Below the pieces are notes generated by a model. It was not told the origin of the DNA and did no database searches. It saw only the letters and a program-made list of their open reading frames with translations. A stretch of DNA of 64,000 bases from Echinometra lucunter (taxonomy: Eukaryota > Echinodermata > Echinoidea > Camarodonta > Echinometridae): assembly GCA_029962745.1 (NCBI GenBank), contig CM057160.1, positions 102,501 to 166,500 of the forward strand, written 5' to 3'. Positions 1 to 11,004 of this stretch are shown one piece after another. The position numbers and the translations under genes are program-made. Position 1 is the stretch's first letter. Each line of letters starts with the position of its first letter.

Positions 1-1138
1 ACAACTTTGTTTGCAATGAAGACGTGTTATTTTATTATCAAAATACACTATCGGATCACTATAGACCTATATGATATCTCAGTTATACCTGGTAACCTCG
101 CTGCCAATGACTCTGTTTTGGCACGTCCCTGGTCTATTGTTTGCTGTCTGAAACCACCCTGTTTCTAACACGAGCGAGCAAAGCGAACGAGGAAATACAC
201 ACTCTTTTGATGGGAGAAGAAGTAACCCTTTCAGTAAATTACATTGTAAGCATATGAAACATGAAAATTATTTATTCGGTCACCTCACTCGCTCAGTTCG
301 TTTTCTTTCAAAGAGCATTAAACAATCATCTAACGAGCGAGCGCAGCGAGCGAGGAAAAACAGACTTTTTTTCATTGTAGAAGTGTTATTTCGTCATCGA
401 AATACACTATAGCCCTATAAGATATATAAAATATAATCTCACAAGTGTGCTGAATATATGACTCCATTTAGGTATCTCGCTCACCTTTAAAAACCATTCT
501 GTTTTTACTAGGGAGCAAAGTCAGCGACCCCCATCCACCACCCCCCCCCCAAAAAAAATATATATATATAATATGTAAAATTATAAAATATGATCGGCAA
601 AATGCAGAGGTTTTTTTTTTAATTTGTGAACCATCTCTCTGACCAAATATACTGTTCTAATCGCTTCTGAAATAAGCTGCTTGCCGTGCCCGAAATCATC
701 TTGTTTCTAGCTTTTTACGAGCAAGAGTAGCGAGCTAGTGAACATTTTTTTTTTAATCTAGGCCATTATCTACTTAAAGTGTATCTAAAACAGAGGTAAA
801 CTTGCCGGCCGCTCGATTTCTTGGAGTGAAATCCAGATGTGGTTATATTACTAACAAATTTTGAGTGGAAAAATAAATGACATCAGATTGAGATTTGAGA
901 CGAGAGATGCAAACCGATTCCTTTCGTAAGAATAGTAATTATCATCGGCATTGGTTAAGTTACTTAAATGTTAGCGAGCGCTTCCCGATTTCCCACTTTC
1001 CTTTTCCTTGTTTTTCCTGCCCCCTTTCTTTTAATTTCCTTCTCCTTTCTTTTCTCTTTCTCTTTCTTTTTTTTTTTTTGGGGGGGGGGGGCACCCGATG
1101 GGGGGGGGGGGGCACGTGCCCCCCGTAGTTACGCCACT
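1..1138 (-). mobile_element. hAT-like element end with internal tandem repeats (left end outside window)
   Basis: Positions 1-780 hold about four diverged units, each marked by an AGCGAGCGCAGCGAGCGAGG-like block near 165, 331, 510 and 716. They are in the opposite orientation to the units of the elements at 1899-2907 and 20183-21828. The region ends at 1138 with G and C runs; on the minus strand the terminus reads CAGTGGCGTAACTACGGGGG, a hAT-style end. No transposase frame is visible, and the short frames at 895-1240 are low complexity. That 1-780 and the terminus belong to one element is inference, because the other end is not in the window. Confidence 0.5.
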
Positions 1139-1890
1139 GTCGCTATATCGCAATAAATGGATGAAAAATTGGCAGTAATTTTTTTTTTCTCCAATTTCGT
1201 TTTCATTCACTAGAATGAGTTTTACCCTGAACCGCGTCAACTTGATCAGAGGGCGCTAACCATTTTGTCGCTTCTTGCTTTATTATTTATCGTCCTTCAT
1301 AAATTCCTCGTCAACACCCATAGGTAAATGACCGATCACACAAAATGACGGCCAGTTTAGACCAATCCACAATGATGCCAGCACGTCAGAAGAATGCAAA
1401 CTTATCCATCGTTTCTCCATCATGGTCTCCTTATTTGGCTACCTCTGCTACAACATGATCAAACTTTTGATATAATTATACTGCATGGTGACGAGCTTAA
1501 CTCCAAGTCAGATCATGAACGATTCAGGCCCTGAATTTGAATTCATTATACTGCGAGAAAAAGAATGAGTAATATATAATTATTAATTTAGTCCATTTGT
1601 TTTGCTTTATGATCCCATGTGCATGGGAGTCACATGTTTTTAATCTGAATCACATGCTTCTGTAGAAGTGACTTTTAGGGATGCGCTCTGATAGCCATAT
1701 AGTCCTTTTTATCTAGGCTCCGCTTCCACTGTTCGTAGTCTCGCCGCATCAGACGTATCGCTTAGCGAGGACAATAGTCTCGCCGCATCAGACGTTTAGC
1801 GTATACAGCAAAGACATAGCTGCATCCTCCGCCTGAGATTAGCCTTAAGTACATAAAATAACTTGCAAGATGTCGCTGTACTTTGGATGG
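1139..1890. other. non-coding stretch, nothing recognised
   Basis: AT-rich sequence between two transposon-derived blocks. No open frame with recognisable similarity, no RNA gene and no clear repeat structure was seen. A short motif (tctcgccgcatcagacgt) occurs twice, near 1739 and 1777. Confidence 0.5.
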
Positions 1891-1898
1891 GGGAAATT

Positions 1899-2907
1899 CA
1901 GGGGCGTCACTAGAGGGGGGAGGGGGTTGTGGGGGTGTGACACCCCCCCCCCCCCCATTCAAAATTCTCGTCGGCAAATTCGCGATCGCTGTCGACAAAA
2001 GAGAGAGAGAGGGGGAGGGAGAGAAAAAAGGAGAGGGAAGAGGAAGGAGGGGAAAAGAAAAAAAAAGAGGAGTAAGGTGCCCAAATAGAGTTGCATTCGG
2101 CTTATTTGCTTGTGTATTTTGACGACAAAATAACACTGGTACTATGAAAGAGAGTGTATATTTTTCCTCGCTGCGCTCGCTCGTGTTATATTTAGAAACA
2201 AGATGTTTCGGAAAGCAAACACATTCAGCAAATGAGATGAACTAATATATAATTTAGATATCTTTAGGCCCATCATGTATTTTGATGAAGAGTTATCACT
2301 TCTACCATAAATAAGAGTATATATATTTTTCCTCACTCGCTGCGCTCGCTCGTAAAATATTTAGATACAGGAAGGTCTTTGAATTTAAAAGCAAATAAAT
2401 TAGGTGAGAGGGGTGACCAAATATATCAAAATAGATATCTTAAATGCCCATCGTGTATTTTGAAGAAGAACGTTCATTTCTAACGCTCGCTTGTATAATA
2501 TTTAGAAACAGGATAGTCTTTGAAAGCGAATGAATTAGGCAAGAGAGGTGACCAAATATATAATTTAGATATCTTATAGACCCATCGTGTAGTTTGATAA
2601 AGAATTATCACTTCTACCATGAAAAAAAAAGAGTATATAGATTTTTTCCTCGCTCGCTGCGCTCGCTCGTATTAAATTTACATACAAAATGTTTTCGGAA
2701 AGCAAACACATTCGGCAAGTGAGGTGAACAAATATATAATTTAGAAGGAAAATATGAAAGAGGCACACAACTGAACAACTGGGCTTTTTATGGTTAAATT
2801 TATCGACGTTGGTCGTCGGTAATCGGTGGCATTGTTTGTCGGCAATCTGGCCTCTACTACACCAACCCCCCCCCCCCCCCCTTGAAAAAGTTCTAGCGAC
2901 ACCCCTG
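1899..2907 (+). mobile_element. non-autonomous hAT-like element, short copy
   Basis: The left terminus CAGGGGCGTCACTAGA and the right terminus, which reads CAGGGGTGTCGCTAGAA on the minus strand, form an imperfect inverted repeat. The flanks 1891-1898 (gggaaatt) and 2908-2915 (ggtatatt) match at 6 of 8 positions, consistent with a decayed 8-bp target duplication typical of hAT elements. The interior has a purine-rich (GAGAGG) segment and then about four roughly 170-bp units carrying CGCTGCGCTCGCT. It is the same family as 20183-21828, which has a perfect target duplication. No transposase is present. Confidence 0.7.
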
Positions 2908-2915
2908 GGTATATT

Positions 2916-4473
2916 AATCGGATCTTGTGAAGTATAAAGATGGCCGATTAAATTTCCTCAAGAAGTAATTTCTTTTCCTACTCTTTTTCTTTCTCCCTTT
3001 TAATTTGCCCATGCATGATGTTTGTAAAATCCAAAGTTGTGTATAGACCAATTTCACAACGCAAGAGGGCAGCAGACCGTTCGACACAGTTCGACATACT
3101 GCGGTGGGCGCTCCAACTTTTATAGTACACAAGTCAATAGCGCGTTATGTACATTCGTTCGATTTTTTGTCTATTTTGACCAGTATATGCAGATTTATTT
3201 TGATATTTGCAATGAGAAATTATCAGGGAAGTTCAGGTCGCAGCTGCGCGGTGCTCAAATGCCACAAGAATTGGAGAAAGTTTAAAAATTGGAAGCTAAC
3301 TGAGTGCGAAATTCACTCGCTTTTGACTCATGAAGCCTGTTTGTGTGAGAAGCCGTACTCCCTACACAGGTTTCCGTAAGCAATATGAAGGAATTCGTCG
3401 CCAGTGGGTAGAAACATCAACAGAAAGGACTTTGAAGTCAAGAAATATTATCATTATGTACTTTGGCGTAAAATTTAATGAGTGAAAACATGACTTTGTA
3501 AACAGGGTAAGATTTAGGGCTCCCGTTTACTACAGCTTCTATGCTGCAATCGAACTTTTACTGACAAAACTAAGTTGAAAAACCATCGAAAGTACAAAAA
3601 TACATCATACCTTCATCCGTCAGATATGAATATTGTCTTACCTCATCTACCCATGTATCCATGCTTTATTTTATTGATCCAGAATAAAGTAAATGGAACA
3701 ATATCGGGGCATATCTCATATCTTACATTCATTTTGTATACAGAGCCAATCGCGGTCAGCGCGCTTGCCCACCGCAGCAATGGCGTCGCCGATAGAGGGC
3801 CAAATACATAAACCGGAGGTGAAATTGGTCTATAAGGATATGTCGCACCCGTCAACTCCCGTCTCCGCTGATATCCGAGCCTTCATATCTTTACCAGTGA
3901 TCATACTCGGCTAAGTCATCTCAAGACGCCATGGGTGTCTTTTTTTTCTTCTTAATCATTTCTCGATTTGTATTTGTGGTAGGGAAATGACTGGTGCCCC
4001 CCCCCCCCCCCCTCCACCACCCAGGATCGACACCCATGCAAGATGCCATGAAGAGACTGAACATACCGACCATGATACCGACATACACCAGCGCAAGCCT
4101 CATGCAGAAATGTGGAAGAGCGCCATCTCAAGCCCAATTAATGTCAGACGCGTCATGTTGCTAGCTAGCTTCTTATTTCTCAGTTCACTAAATTAACAGT
4201 AGACCTCTAGATCTAATTTTTCTTTCTCTGCTGGGAAAGAAATCGACGATCGTCGTTGTCGTTATCACATATTTATTGCTACAAATAATAGGTAAGTTTA
4301 GGATTTTCTATTTGGTGTACGAATTTGAACGTACGAGTATATCTGTGCACAAATTCCTCTCAGCTTCTCCTGGGCTCGGCACGGCTGGTCGGCTGAGCCG
4401 CGCCGTGCACGGCATGGCAGGCGCTCAGCTCGGGCAGGACTTGGGCTGGGGCACTGTCATGACTGTCTCACTC
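2916..4473. other. non-coding stretch
   Basis: Several 60-90 codon frames overlap on both strands with no recognisable domain. A C-run lies at 3999-4010. There is a locally CpG-containing patch near 3750-3800. No gene, tRNA or repeat family could be assigned. Confidence 0.4.
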
Positions 4474-4480
4474 TAAACTA

Positions 4481-5397
4481 TAGACCGGAATGTTCTGTCT
4501 CTAACACAGTCGTCGTTAGCCTCGTATTTTGGTAGGGTAGGCACTCCTCCTTTTTAAAATTTTAGAGACAGAAGCGCCCCAGTGCATTGTGCATGCAATC
4601 TCATTGTCATGGGCACGACAATGAAAAACTACCTCAAATAAGCTTTTTTCCACCTTTATTCATGAATATGAAAATATAATTACACACTACAGTGTAGGCC
4701 TAGACCTATACATACAATGTAGCTTACCGATTTTATGTTTGATTCCTTTTAACTCTCCATTTCCAGGTAAATCCATAGGTCCTAACATTAGGTCCTCTCG
4801 GTTGAAAATCTTGCAGCAGCCAACCTCTAGATCTATATCTCTGTGCATGTTCGCCTCCGCGCTTTTCGCAGGGAGATCAGCGAATTCGCTACTCCTTGCA
4901 TTTCAACCGGCCGTATTCAAACGATCGACCACGTACGTTTGGCCATATACGTACGAACGATGTTTTTGTTGTTGTTTCGTATTGGCCGCTCGTTAATACG
5001 GTTGAAATGTGAGTCGCAAATTCGCTGATCTCCCTGCGAAAAGCGCGGAGGCGAACATGCACAGAGATATAGAGGTTGGCTGCTGCAAGATTTTCAACCG
5101 AGGGGACCTAACGTTAGGACCCTGGATTTACCTGGAAATGGAGAGTTAAAAGGAATCAAACATAAAATCGGTAAGCTACATTGTATAGGTCTACTCTGTA
5201 GTGTGTAATTATATTTTCATATTCATGAATAAAGGTGGAAAAAAGCTTATTTGAGGGGGTTTTTCATTGTCGTGCCCATGACAATGAGATTGCATGCACA
5301 ATGCACTGGGGCGCTTCTGTCTCTAAAAAGAAGGAGTGCCGACCCTACCAAAATACGAGGCTAACGACGACTGTTAGAGACAGAACACTTCGGTCTA
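4481..5397. repeat. 917-bp imperfect palindrome (foldback or long-TIR element)
   Basis: The left arm 4481-4908 and right arm 5000-5397 are near-perfect reverse complements over about 400 bp, around a 91-bp spacer. The outer ends read tagaccg on the left and cggtcta on the right. The direct repeat TAAACTA flanks it at 4474-4480 and 5400-5406, a candidate target duplication. There is no coding capacity. Shared landmarks of the two arms include TTCTGTCTCTAAC near the ends and a segment around gcgcttttcgcagggagatc near the centre. Confidence 0.85.
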
Positions 5398-5406
5398 ACT
5401 AAACTA

Positions 5407-6276
5407 GTGCTCGGTTATTCTATGGCAGAGTGACCTAACTTCGCGCAGGTCCAAACTTCGCGCACAGGGCCGTATCTAAAAAACTAGAAAAGATTGTGAA
5501 AAGCTGGTAGCACCAACGGAAAGAGCACCCTAAAATTACCCTGGAAGTTACTGTCCTTTTGAAATTAGAGAAGGAATTCTGAAATTATGAATGAAAAATC
5601 GGCAAATTTGGCAGCGTTTTGCGTTCGTTCTGACATAAACTGGACTTGTCGACAAGGGTCTAGAATTCCTCTTTTCGAGAGACGATGTCATCAAAATTGT
5701 AAGTAAAATGCGGTATCAAATTATTCAATGGCATTTTGCCTTCCTAGTAGTGCAATTATCTTACCCTTTATGGATCTCTATTTTGTATTAATCACTTGAA
5801 AACTGGCATGCGCGAATTTACGGTCTCGTTATTTTTGTAACACTTTTCCAGGTCCAGAGCGGTGCGATACGACATTGAATTTTTCGATCGCGATATCTTG
5901 GGAATTCTTCGTAAATAACATGTTCTTCTTGCGCCCACTTGAAATCTAAAACTTTGCTTTGCCTTTGGTGTCATTTAAATCAGAATAATTTTTGGTAAAA
6001 ATTGAGAAATTATGGATCAAAAATTGCCATCAATAAATTAAAATGTGCGCGAACTATGGTCCCCCCCATCATACTAACCTCGCACAAGAGGTGTAGTACT
6101 AGTGGGCGCTAATGCACTTTTATATCCATGTGCATATTTTCAGTTCTCTAATGAAGGAATTTTCTTTAATAAAATTTCACAAAATGACAAGCAATATGGA
6201 TGCATTCTGTTCGAATTTGAATGAAATCGGACAAAGGAAACCTCTATTACGGCTAACTTTTAGTCCAGGGACGTCT
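5407..6276. other. non-coding stretch
   Basis: No coding signal. The segment near 5977-6010 (aaatcagaataatttttggt) resembles sequence following the TTAA element at 7926-7950, so part of this may be another dispersed repeat. Boundaries were not resolvable. Confidence 0.35.
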
Positions 6277-6415
6277 GGGGAGCGTTTCATGAAACAATTA
6301 GTCGGTGGTTTTCACCGACTAATTTGCTTTCAGCCAATCAGATGCGAGTATTTTCAGTAGCTTAGAACATTTGTCAGTGATTTTCACCAACAAAACTCTT
6401 CATGAAACGCTCCCC
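6277..6415. mobile_element. small palindromic MITE (GGAGCGTTTCATGAAA family), copy 1
   Basis: The ends are inverted copies of GGGGAGCGTTTCATGAA. The interior carries CAGCCAATCAGATGC and inverted GTCGGTG...CACCGAC stems. Related copies lie at 17072-17228 and 47069-47203. About 139 bp, non-coding. The transposon superfamily was not determined. Confidence 0.75.
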
Positions 6416-7040
6416 TGGAGAGTAAAAAAAAAAAAAAAACGCTAACGCTATTTACTCTCCATGATGTCCAGCATTTTTACCCCCTATTTGTACATAGCAA
6501 GCATCTTGGCACTTCAAAACAACCCCTGGAAAATCACTTTACCATGGGCCAATGACACCACCAGCCTTGTATCGGCTGTGGTCATCACGAACCCGACTGA
6601 CACTTGGGACTAAAATTCGGACATACGAAAACCGAAATTTAGATCTAAATCTATCGTAGGGTAGCTGAAAAAACTCACCGCTTGTTTACGTTTCCTCGGC
6701 TTCCATTGAAATGCAGATAGAAAATGGCGACTAACTTGTGCATGCGCGACTGGATACGTTTTCAAAGTCCTCCAGACACGTAAAATTTAGGTTGCTGGCT
6801 TCAGTTTACATATAGAGTCTGTGGATGGGCTAACGGAAGGCACACAGCGCCTAGGCAATCAGAGATCGAGAGGACCACCGCGCTGAACATCAACGAAGCC
6901 ATATTCGAGGTTCCCTTTGTCCAAAACTCCAATTTCAATCAAATTAAATCCTACATGTTGCTTGTCATTTTGTGGAGTTTTGAAGGAAATTCGTGCATTA
7001 GAACTGGAAATATGCGCATGGTACGAAAGTGTCTACATGG
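6416..7040. other. non-coding stretch with CpG-containing patch
   Basis: No exon recognised. The segment 6650-6920 is less AT-rich and contains a possible minus-strand donor (gtgagtttttt, near 6678) and scattered CpGs. It could be a first-exon or promoter region, but no open frame supports this. Confidence 0.25.
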
Positions 7041-7229
7041 CAGGGAAAAAATTAATTTTTTTTTTTTCCGGGGCTACTTTTTGAGCCCACCCACCCAAAT
7101 TTTTTACATTGTATTACAGTTTACATTGGACCCTATGAGAATTTCAGGGGCTCTTTTTTAGTTTTCCAGGGCTCTTTTTGGCGTTTTGGGGGCGAATTCG
7201 CCCCGAGCCCCCGTGTATTTTTTCCCCTG
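7041..7229. mobile_element. possible small hAT-like MITE
   Basis: The left end CAGGGAAAAAAT pairs with a right end reading CAGGGGAAAAAAT on the minus strand. The flanks ctacatgg and ctaatgga are similar only if one base is gapped. Non-coding, with T-runs inside. Boundaries are tentative. Confidence 0.4.
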
Positions 7230-7437
7230 CTAATGGATGGATTATATTATAGTTAGATCTATATGGATGGAGAAGTGTGGACTCATTTTTGTAAAGTATT
7301 TACAGTTACATTGTATAGTGCCTTGTGATACATGTACGACTCAGATTATGATATCTCTGGTATTTGTCGACAAGTTTTCTTATTGCACCTGTTTTGTAGC
7401 AACAAAAAAAAATAGCTTTGCTTTTGTTAAAGATTAA

Positions 7438-7921
7438 AGTGATTACACAATGGTAAACAAATTTTTGATATATGATCGAGAATAGAATTCTAAGAAGAAT
7501 CACATTAAAAATTTGATGATATTCAATCGAAATCAATACATTTTGGCTAATTTTCTCATAAAAAGTCAAGAGCTGACCAAAAAATTTGAGTGTAAGGTAT
7601 GACGTAAAAGTGGGTACCCAGCTTCGCGCATTGCAGTTGTGACGCGCGCTAGACTGTACAATATGTATTATACCTTGCGCGCATTTTGCTAGAAGTGCGC
7701 GACAAGGTACCCACTTTGACGTCATTTTGACGTAAAAGTGGGTACCCACCCAGTTGAAATCGGGTCTCAGCTGAAGGGTCAAAAATATCCTGAAATCTTA
7801 CCACATTTGGGGGTTTCCTTGGCAACACGACTTTTAAAAAAACTTTAGGCAGATGATTTTCTGCTAATAAAATCATGCTCTTTTAAATGAGCTAACATTG
7901 TTTCAGCATTGGGTACCCCCT
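7438..7921 (+). mobile_element. TTAA-flanked non-autonomous element, about 480-bp family, copy 1
   Basis: Bounded by TTAA at 7434-7437 and 7922-7925. The outermost bases are AGTGATTACAC on the left and AGGGGGTACCC on the right (minus strand). The interior has inverted copies of TGACGTAAAAGTGGGTACCC and a CpG-rich centre (cttcgcgcattgcag). Other copies lie at 17955-18422 and, reversed, 37658-38138. TTAA duplications are typical of piggyBac and Kolobok elements. The long minus-strand frame over it is a by-product of the repeat: the same peptide recurs in the copy at 37850-38308. Confidence 0.75.
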
Positions 7922-7925
7922 TTAA

Positions 7926-9668
7926 ATCAGAATAGCTTTTGGTAGAAATGGACAAATAACATTTTATGTAGAGGTAGTAAATATTGCATTCTTTCAAAAA
8001 TTATTGTATGCAAAGTTTAGGGTTTGTTTTGCATTGTATAAAAGTGGGAAAATGCTATAAAAGATAACACCTGGGTTTGTACCCTTAGTAGCAGTACAGA
8101 GTTTTCTTAAGGTTCACATAAATCAGTTTTTCCTCCTCAAATTGGCAATAAATATTTGTATTTTCCACACATGAATGCATGGTCCAAAAGAAAATTGAAA
8201 TGTATTATCGCTACATTTAAAGGGACTGACCACGAGGCGACCATTGGGATTGTCTTTTGCATTTATGAGCCCCATTCACCCGTACACAAAGTTTATGCAT
8301 CCGATGTATCCAATGTACAATTGTACATGTACATGTACGTCAGACTAGTGCCATCAATTTTCAGACTGCCAAAAATCGACCGAGTTTGTAGGTTCAGGCA
8401 CACTTACATGAATGCAAGGTTATATTAGATAACCCCGCACCCATGTAAGCCTATTCAGGGGAAAACTACTGCAATACTAGGCAAGTCGTCTGTGAGCTCC
8501 AGAGGAGCAAGAGTGGTGATCAAAAAAAACAAACTGCCAATTTTACTTGATCAAGATAATTCACACAATTGAAGGAATCGGATGGTCCAAATAAGATATT
8601 TTATCCTCCTAGGCCGGTCGGTATTCTGAAAATCGTGTTATCTTTTGTCTTATCTTCACTGTGTTAATTGTCATAACAAATATAAAACGCGTACTTGCAT
8701 GTATGGTTGGTATAAACTGCGCAAATGACCAGCACACAAGACAAAAATGCGTGATGTGAGCCAATGGCGTACGCTATTTCTGATTGCAAAGATTCTTTTC
8801 TCGCTCACGCATTTTTTTCTTCTTTTTTAATTTTTTTCTTATTTTCCCCTTTTTTTTCTGGCATTTTGGTGGGGGGGGGGGGGGGGGCGACCAAAGCAGA
8901 CCTAACCGGCGGGTAGATATTCAGGGGATTGGTTCCGGAGTATCCAATCGACTGCCCAGAACAAATCGCCTATGACAGTGGCATTAAAGGTTGGTCCCAG
9001 ACTTCATTGTATCTGATTGATACACATCTAATAAAACCCAGTATAACCCACACAAACACACACACACACATTAAAATGAGACACTGTACTGAATACTGAT
9101 ATGGTTTACCGGTACTTTTGGTGTGGTGTGTATTTGGATGCACTTTGGAGGCAAAGAAGCAGGTGGAATCTGTGATGCATGAAATTGTTTTTTTTTTTCA
9201 AAGCACTCATCATGCATATATGTACGTGTAATGTACATGCAATGTGTTTTCTTTGTTTTGCGTGATATGCATGGTAAGGGCAGGCATTATTTTTCATAAT
9301 TATTGATGTGTTTAAGAGAAGCTTTTGAGTTAACTTGGAAATGTTGAACATGAACGGTGAGATTTCTCTTTTTTATGTTGGTTATGAGGAAAATTATAAA
9401 AGGTTCCCTGAAAAGGAATGCTCTTCAGATGTAGATGATTATGTTTGATAGTGCTATCCCAAGCAGTAAAGTCTGTTTAAAATACACTGTACCACACTAC
9501 GAATGTTCTTTTGTGGCAGGCCTAGCAGCTTTCAATGTTTGTTTTTATGTTTTTAATTTTTTATTTTTTCTTGGAAATAATTTGGATTTTAATGGGGCAT
9601 GATGATGCTTTTGGACCTTTTTTTTCCAGAAATACTTAAACTCTTCTTACCCCTCTCCCTTGTACATG
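7926..9668. other. non-coding stretch with simple repeats
   Basis: Contains a G-run at 8872-8888, a CA repeat near 9054-9070 and ACATGTAC motifs at 8323-8336. No exon with recognisable product was found on either strand. Confidence 0.4.
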
Positions 9669-9676
9669 TATACATG

Positions 9677-10059
9677 CAGGGTTCTCACAAGAAAAAAATC
9701 CACACACGGTTCCCCCTCTGTGCAAAGCACGAAAGTTTCAGAAGTGCTACAGAATAACAGCTACATTTGTAAAAGTTAAGATGTAGTGGCAGTAAGTGCT
9801 ATAGCAAAAGGCTGAAAAATACTTCTTGGTGAGCAGGAGTTGTCAACTAATGGCATAATAGCAAAAATACATTGCCAAAAAGCAAAACAATCTGTGGCAT
9901 TTATCATTATTGTCAGGAATATAATTCAATATATACTATATGTTTTTTACCCTCATCGCCACGCATGGTGCAGCAATTTTCACACATGGTTCTTCCTTGT
10001 CTGAAATCCTGCACGCATGGTATTGGAACCATGGGTGTTATGTACTGCAGAGAACCATG
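9677..10059 (+). mobile_element. non-autonomous hAT-like MITE (CAGGGTTCTC family), copy 1
   Basis: A 383-bp element starting CAGGGTTCTCAC and ending GAGAACCATG, so the two ends are inverted repeats. A perfect 8-bp target duplication TATACATG lies at 9669-9676 and 10060-10067. Two further copies (19854-21871 and 28256-28622) have their own perfect 8-bp duplications, which fixes the element ends precisely and supports assignment to hAT. Confidence 0.9.
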
Positions 10060-10067
10060 TATACATG

Positions 10068-10429
10068 TATGTTAACATTTTTTAATGTTTTAATTTGTTA
10101 CCAGGGGTTGACTGCCTTTGAATCTAGTACGTAGAGTGCATGTATTTTTATTCTCTAATCACCAGAGCTTAATGTTTCCCTCGTCTGTCTGAAACTAAAT
10201 TAAATGTGACAGCTTGATGGTGATCGGCACGATGGACGATTAAAAATTGATGAGGTTTGCCACCTCTCCTTTATCCCAGACATCTGTCTCTCCACTTTGC
10301 ACACATCCATGTGTGTGATCATGTCACATCAGATAAGGCACCATCCTCATGTACACTTTTACATACATGTACATGTACACTGTAATTAACCTGTGGCGTT
10401 GAGTAAGGAATTCTTCATTTTCCATAGGC
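10068..10429. other. non-coding stretch
   Basis: No gene seen. An ACATGTACATGTACAC microsatellite motif lies near 10363-10380. Confidence 0.4.
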
Positions 10430-10433
10430 TTAA

Positions 10434-11000
10434 AGGGTAAGTCCACCCTAGAAGTTTCACTGTTTCAATAAAAGGAGATAAATTTGAACAGCATTTTAAA
10501 AAAGAAATGAGCAAGATCGGTCAAAGAATAAGAAAATTACACTTGTTTACATTTTCTAGTAAATTACTCTCGTCTCTGCATATTGGCAACACTGATGACA
10601 TCATATGCGAGCAGGTCTCCATTCAATTTGTACATGAAATTCACATTTTCTCAATTTTCTTGGAAGATAAAAAATTACACATTTTCTAACCCCCATAGTC
10701 AATGTATGTTCAGAAGAATTGCTTTTTACATAACATACTTTGACTATGGGGTAAGAAAATGTGTAACTTCCAAGAAAACTGAGAAAATGTGAAATTTCAT
10801 GTGCAAAGTGAATGGAGACCTGCTCGCATATGATGTCATCAGTGTTGCCAATTTGCAGAGCCAAGAGTACTTTATTAGAAAATGAAAATGAGTGTTAATT
10901 TCTTCTTGTTTGACCGATTTTACTCATTTCTTTTTTTAAATGCTGTTCAAATTTATCTCCTTTTATTGAAACTGTGAAACTTCTAGGGTGGACTTTCCCT
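10434..11000. mobile_element. TTAA-flanked palindromic MITE, 567 bp
   Basis: TTAA is duplicated at 10430-10433 and 11001-11004. The arms begin AGGGTAAGTCCACCC (left) and AGGGAAAGTCCACCC (right, minus strand) and remain near-perfect reverse complements for about 270 bp, including the segment with gatgacatcatatgcgagca. The whole element could fold into one hairpin. No coding sequence is present. The TTAA duplication and AGG terminus suggest a Kolobok- or piggyBac-mobilised element. Confidence 0.85.
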
Positions 11001-11004
11001 TTAA

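Noticed and set aside
1..2907. CRISPR-like array of regularly spaced repeats
   Set aside because: The blocks are spaced by about 170 bp of repeated, not unique, sequence and lie inside hAT-like elements in a eukaryotic genome.
3575..4196. Overlapping 60-90 codon frames as a host gene
   Set aside because: Frames on both strands of similar length, with no recognisable domain and homopolymer runs within them.
7306..7782. 158-residue minus-strand frame, and the related 152-residue frame at 37850-38308
   Set aside because: Both lie over copies of the TTAA-flanked 480-bp element. They share the peptide because they share the repeat, and it has no transposase or other domain.
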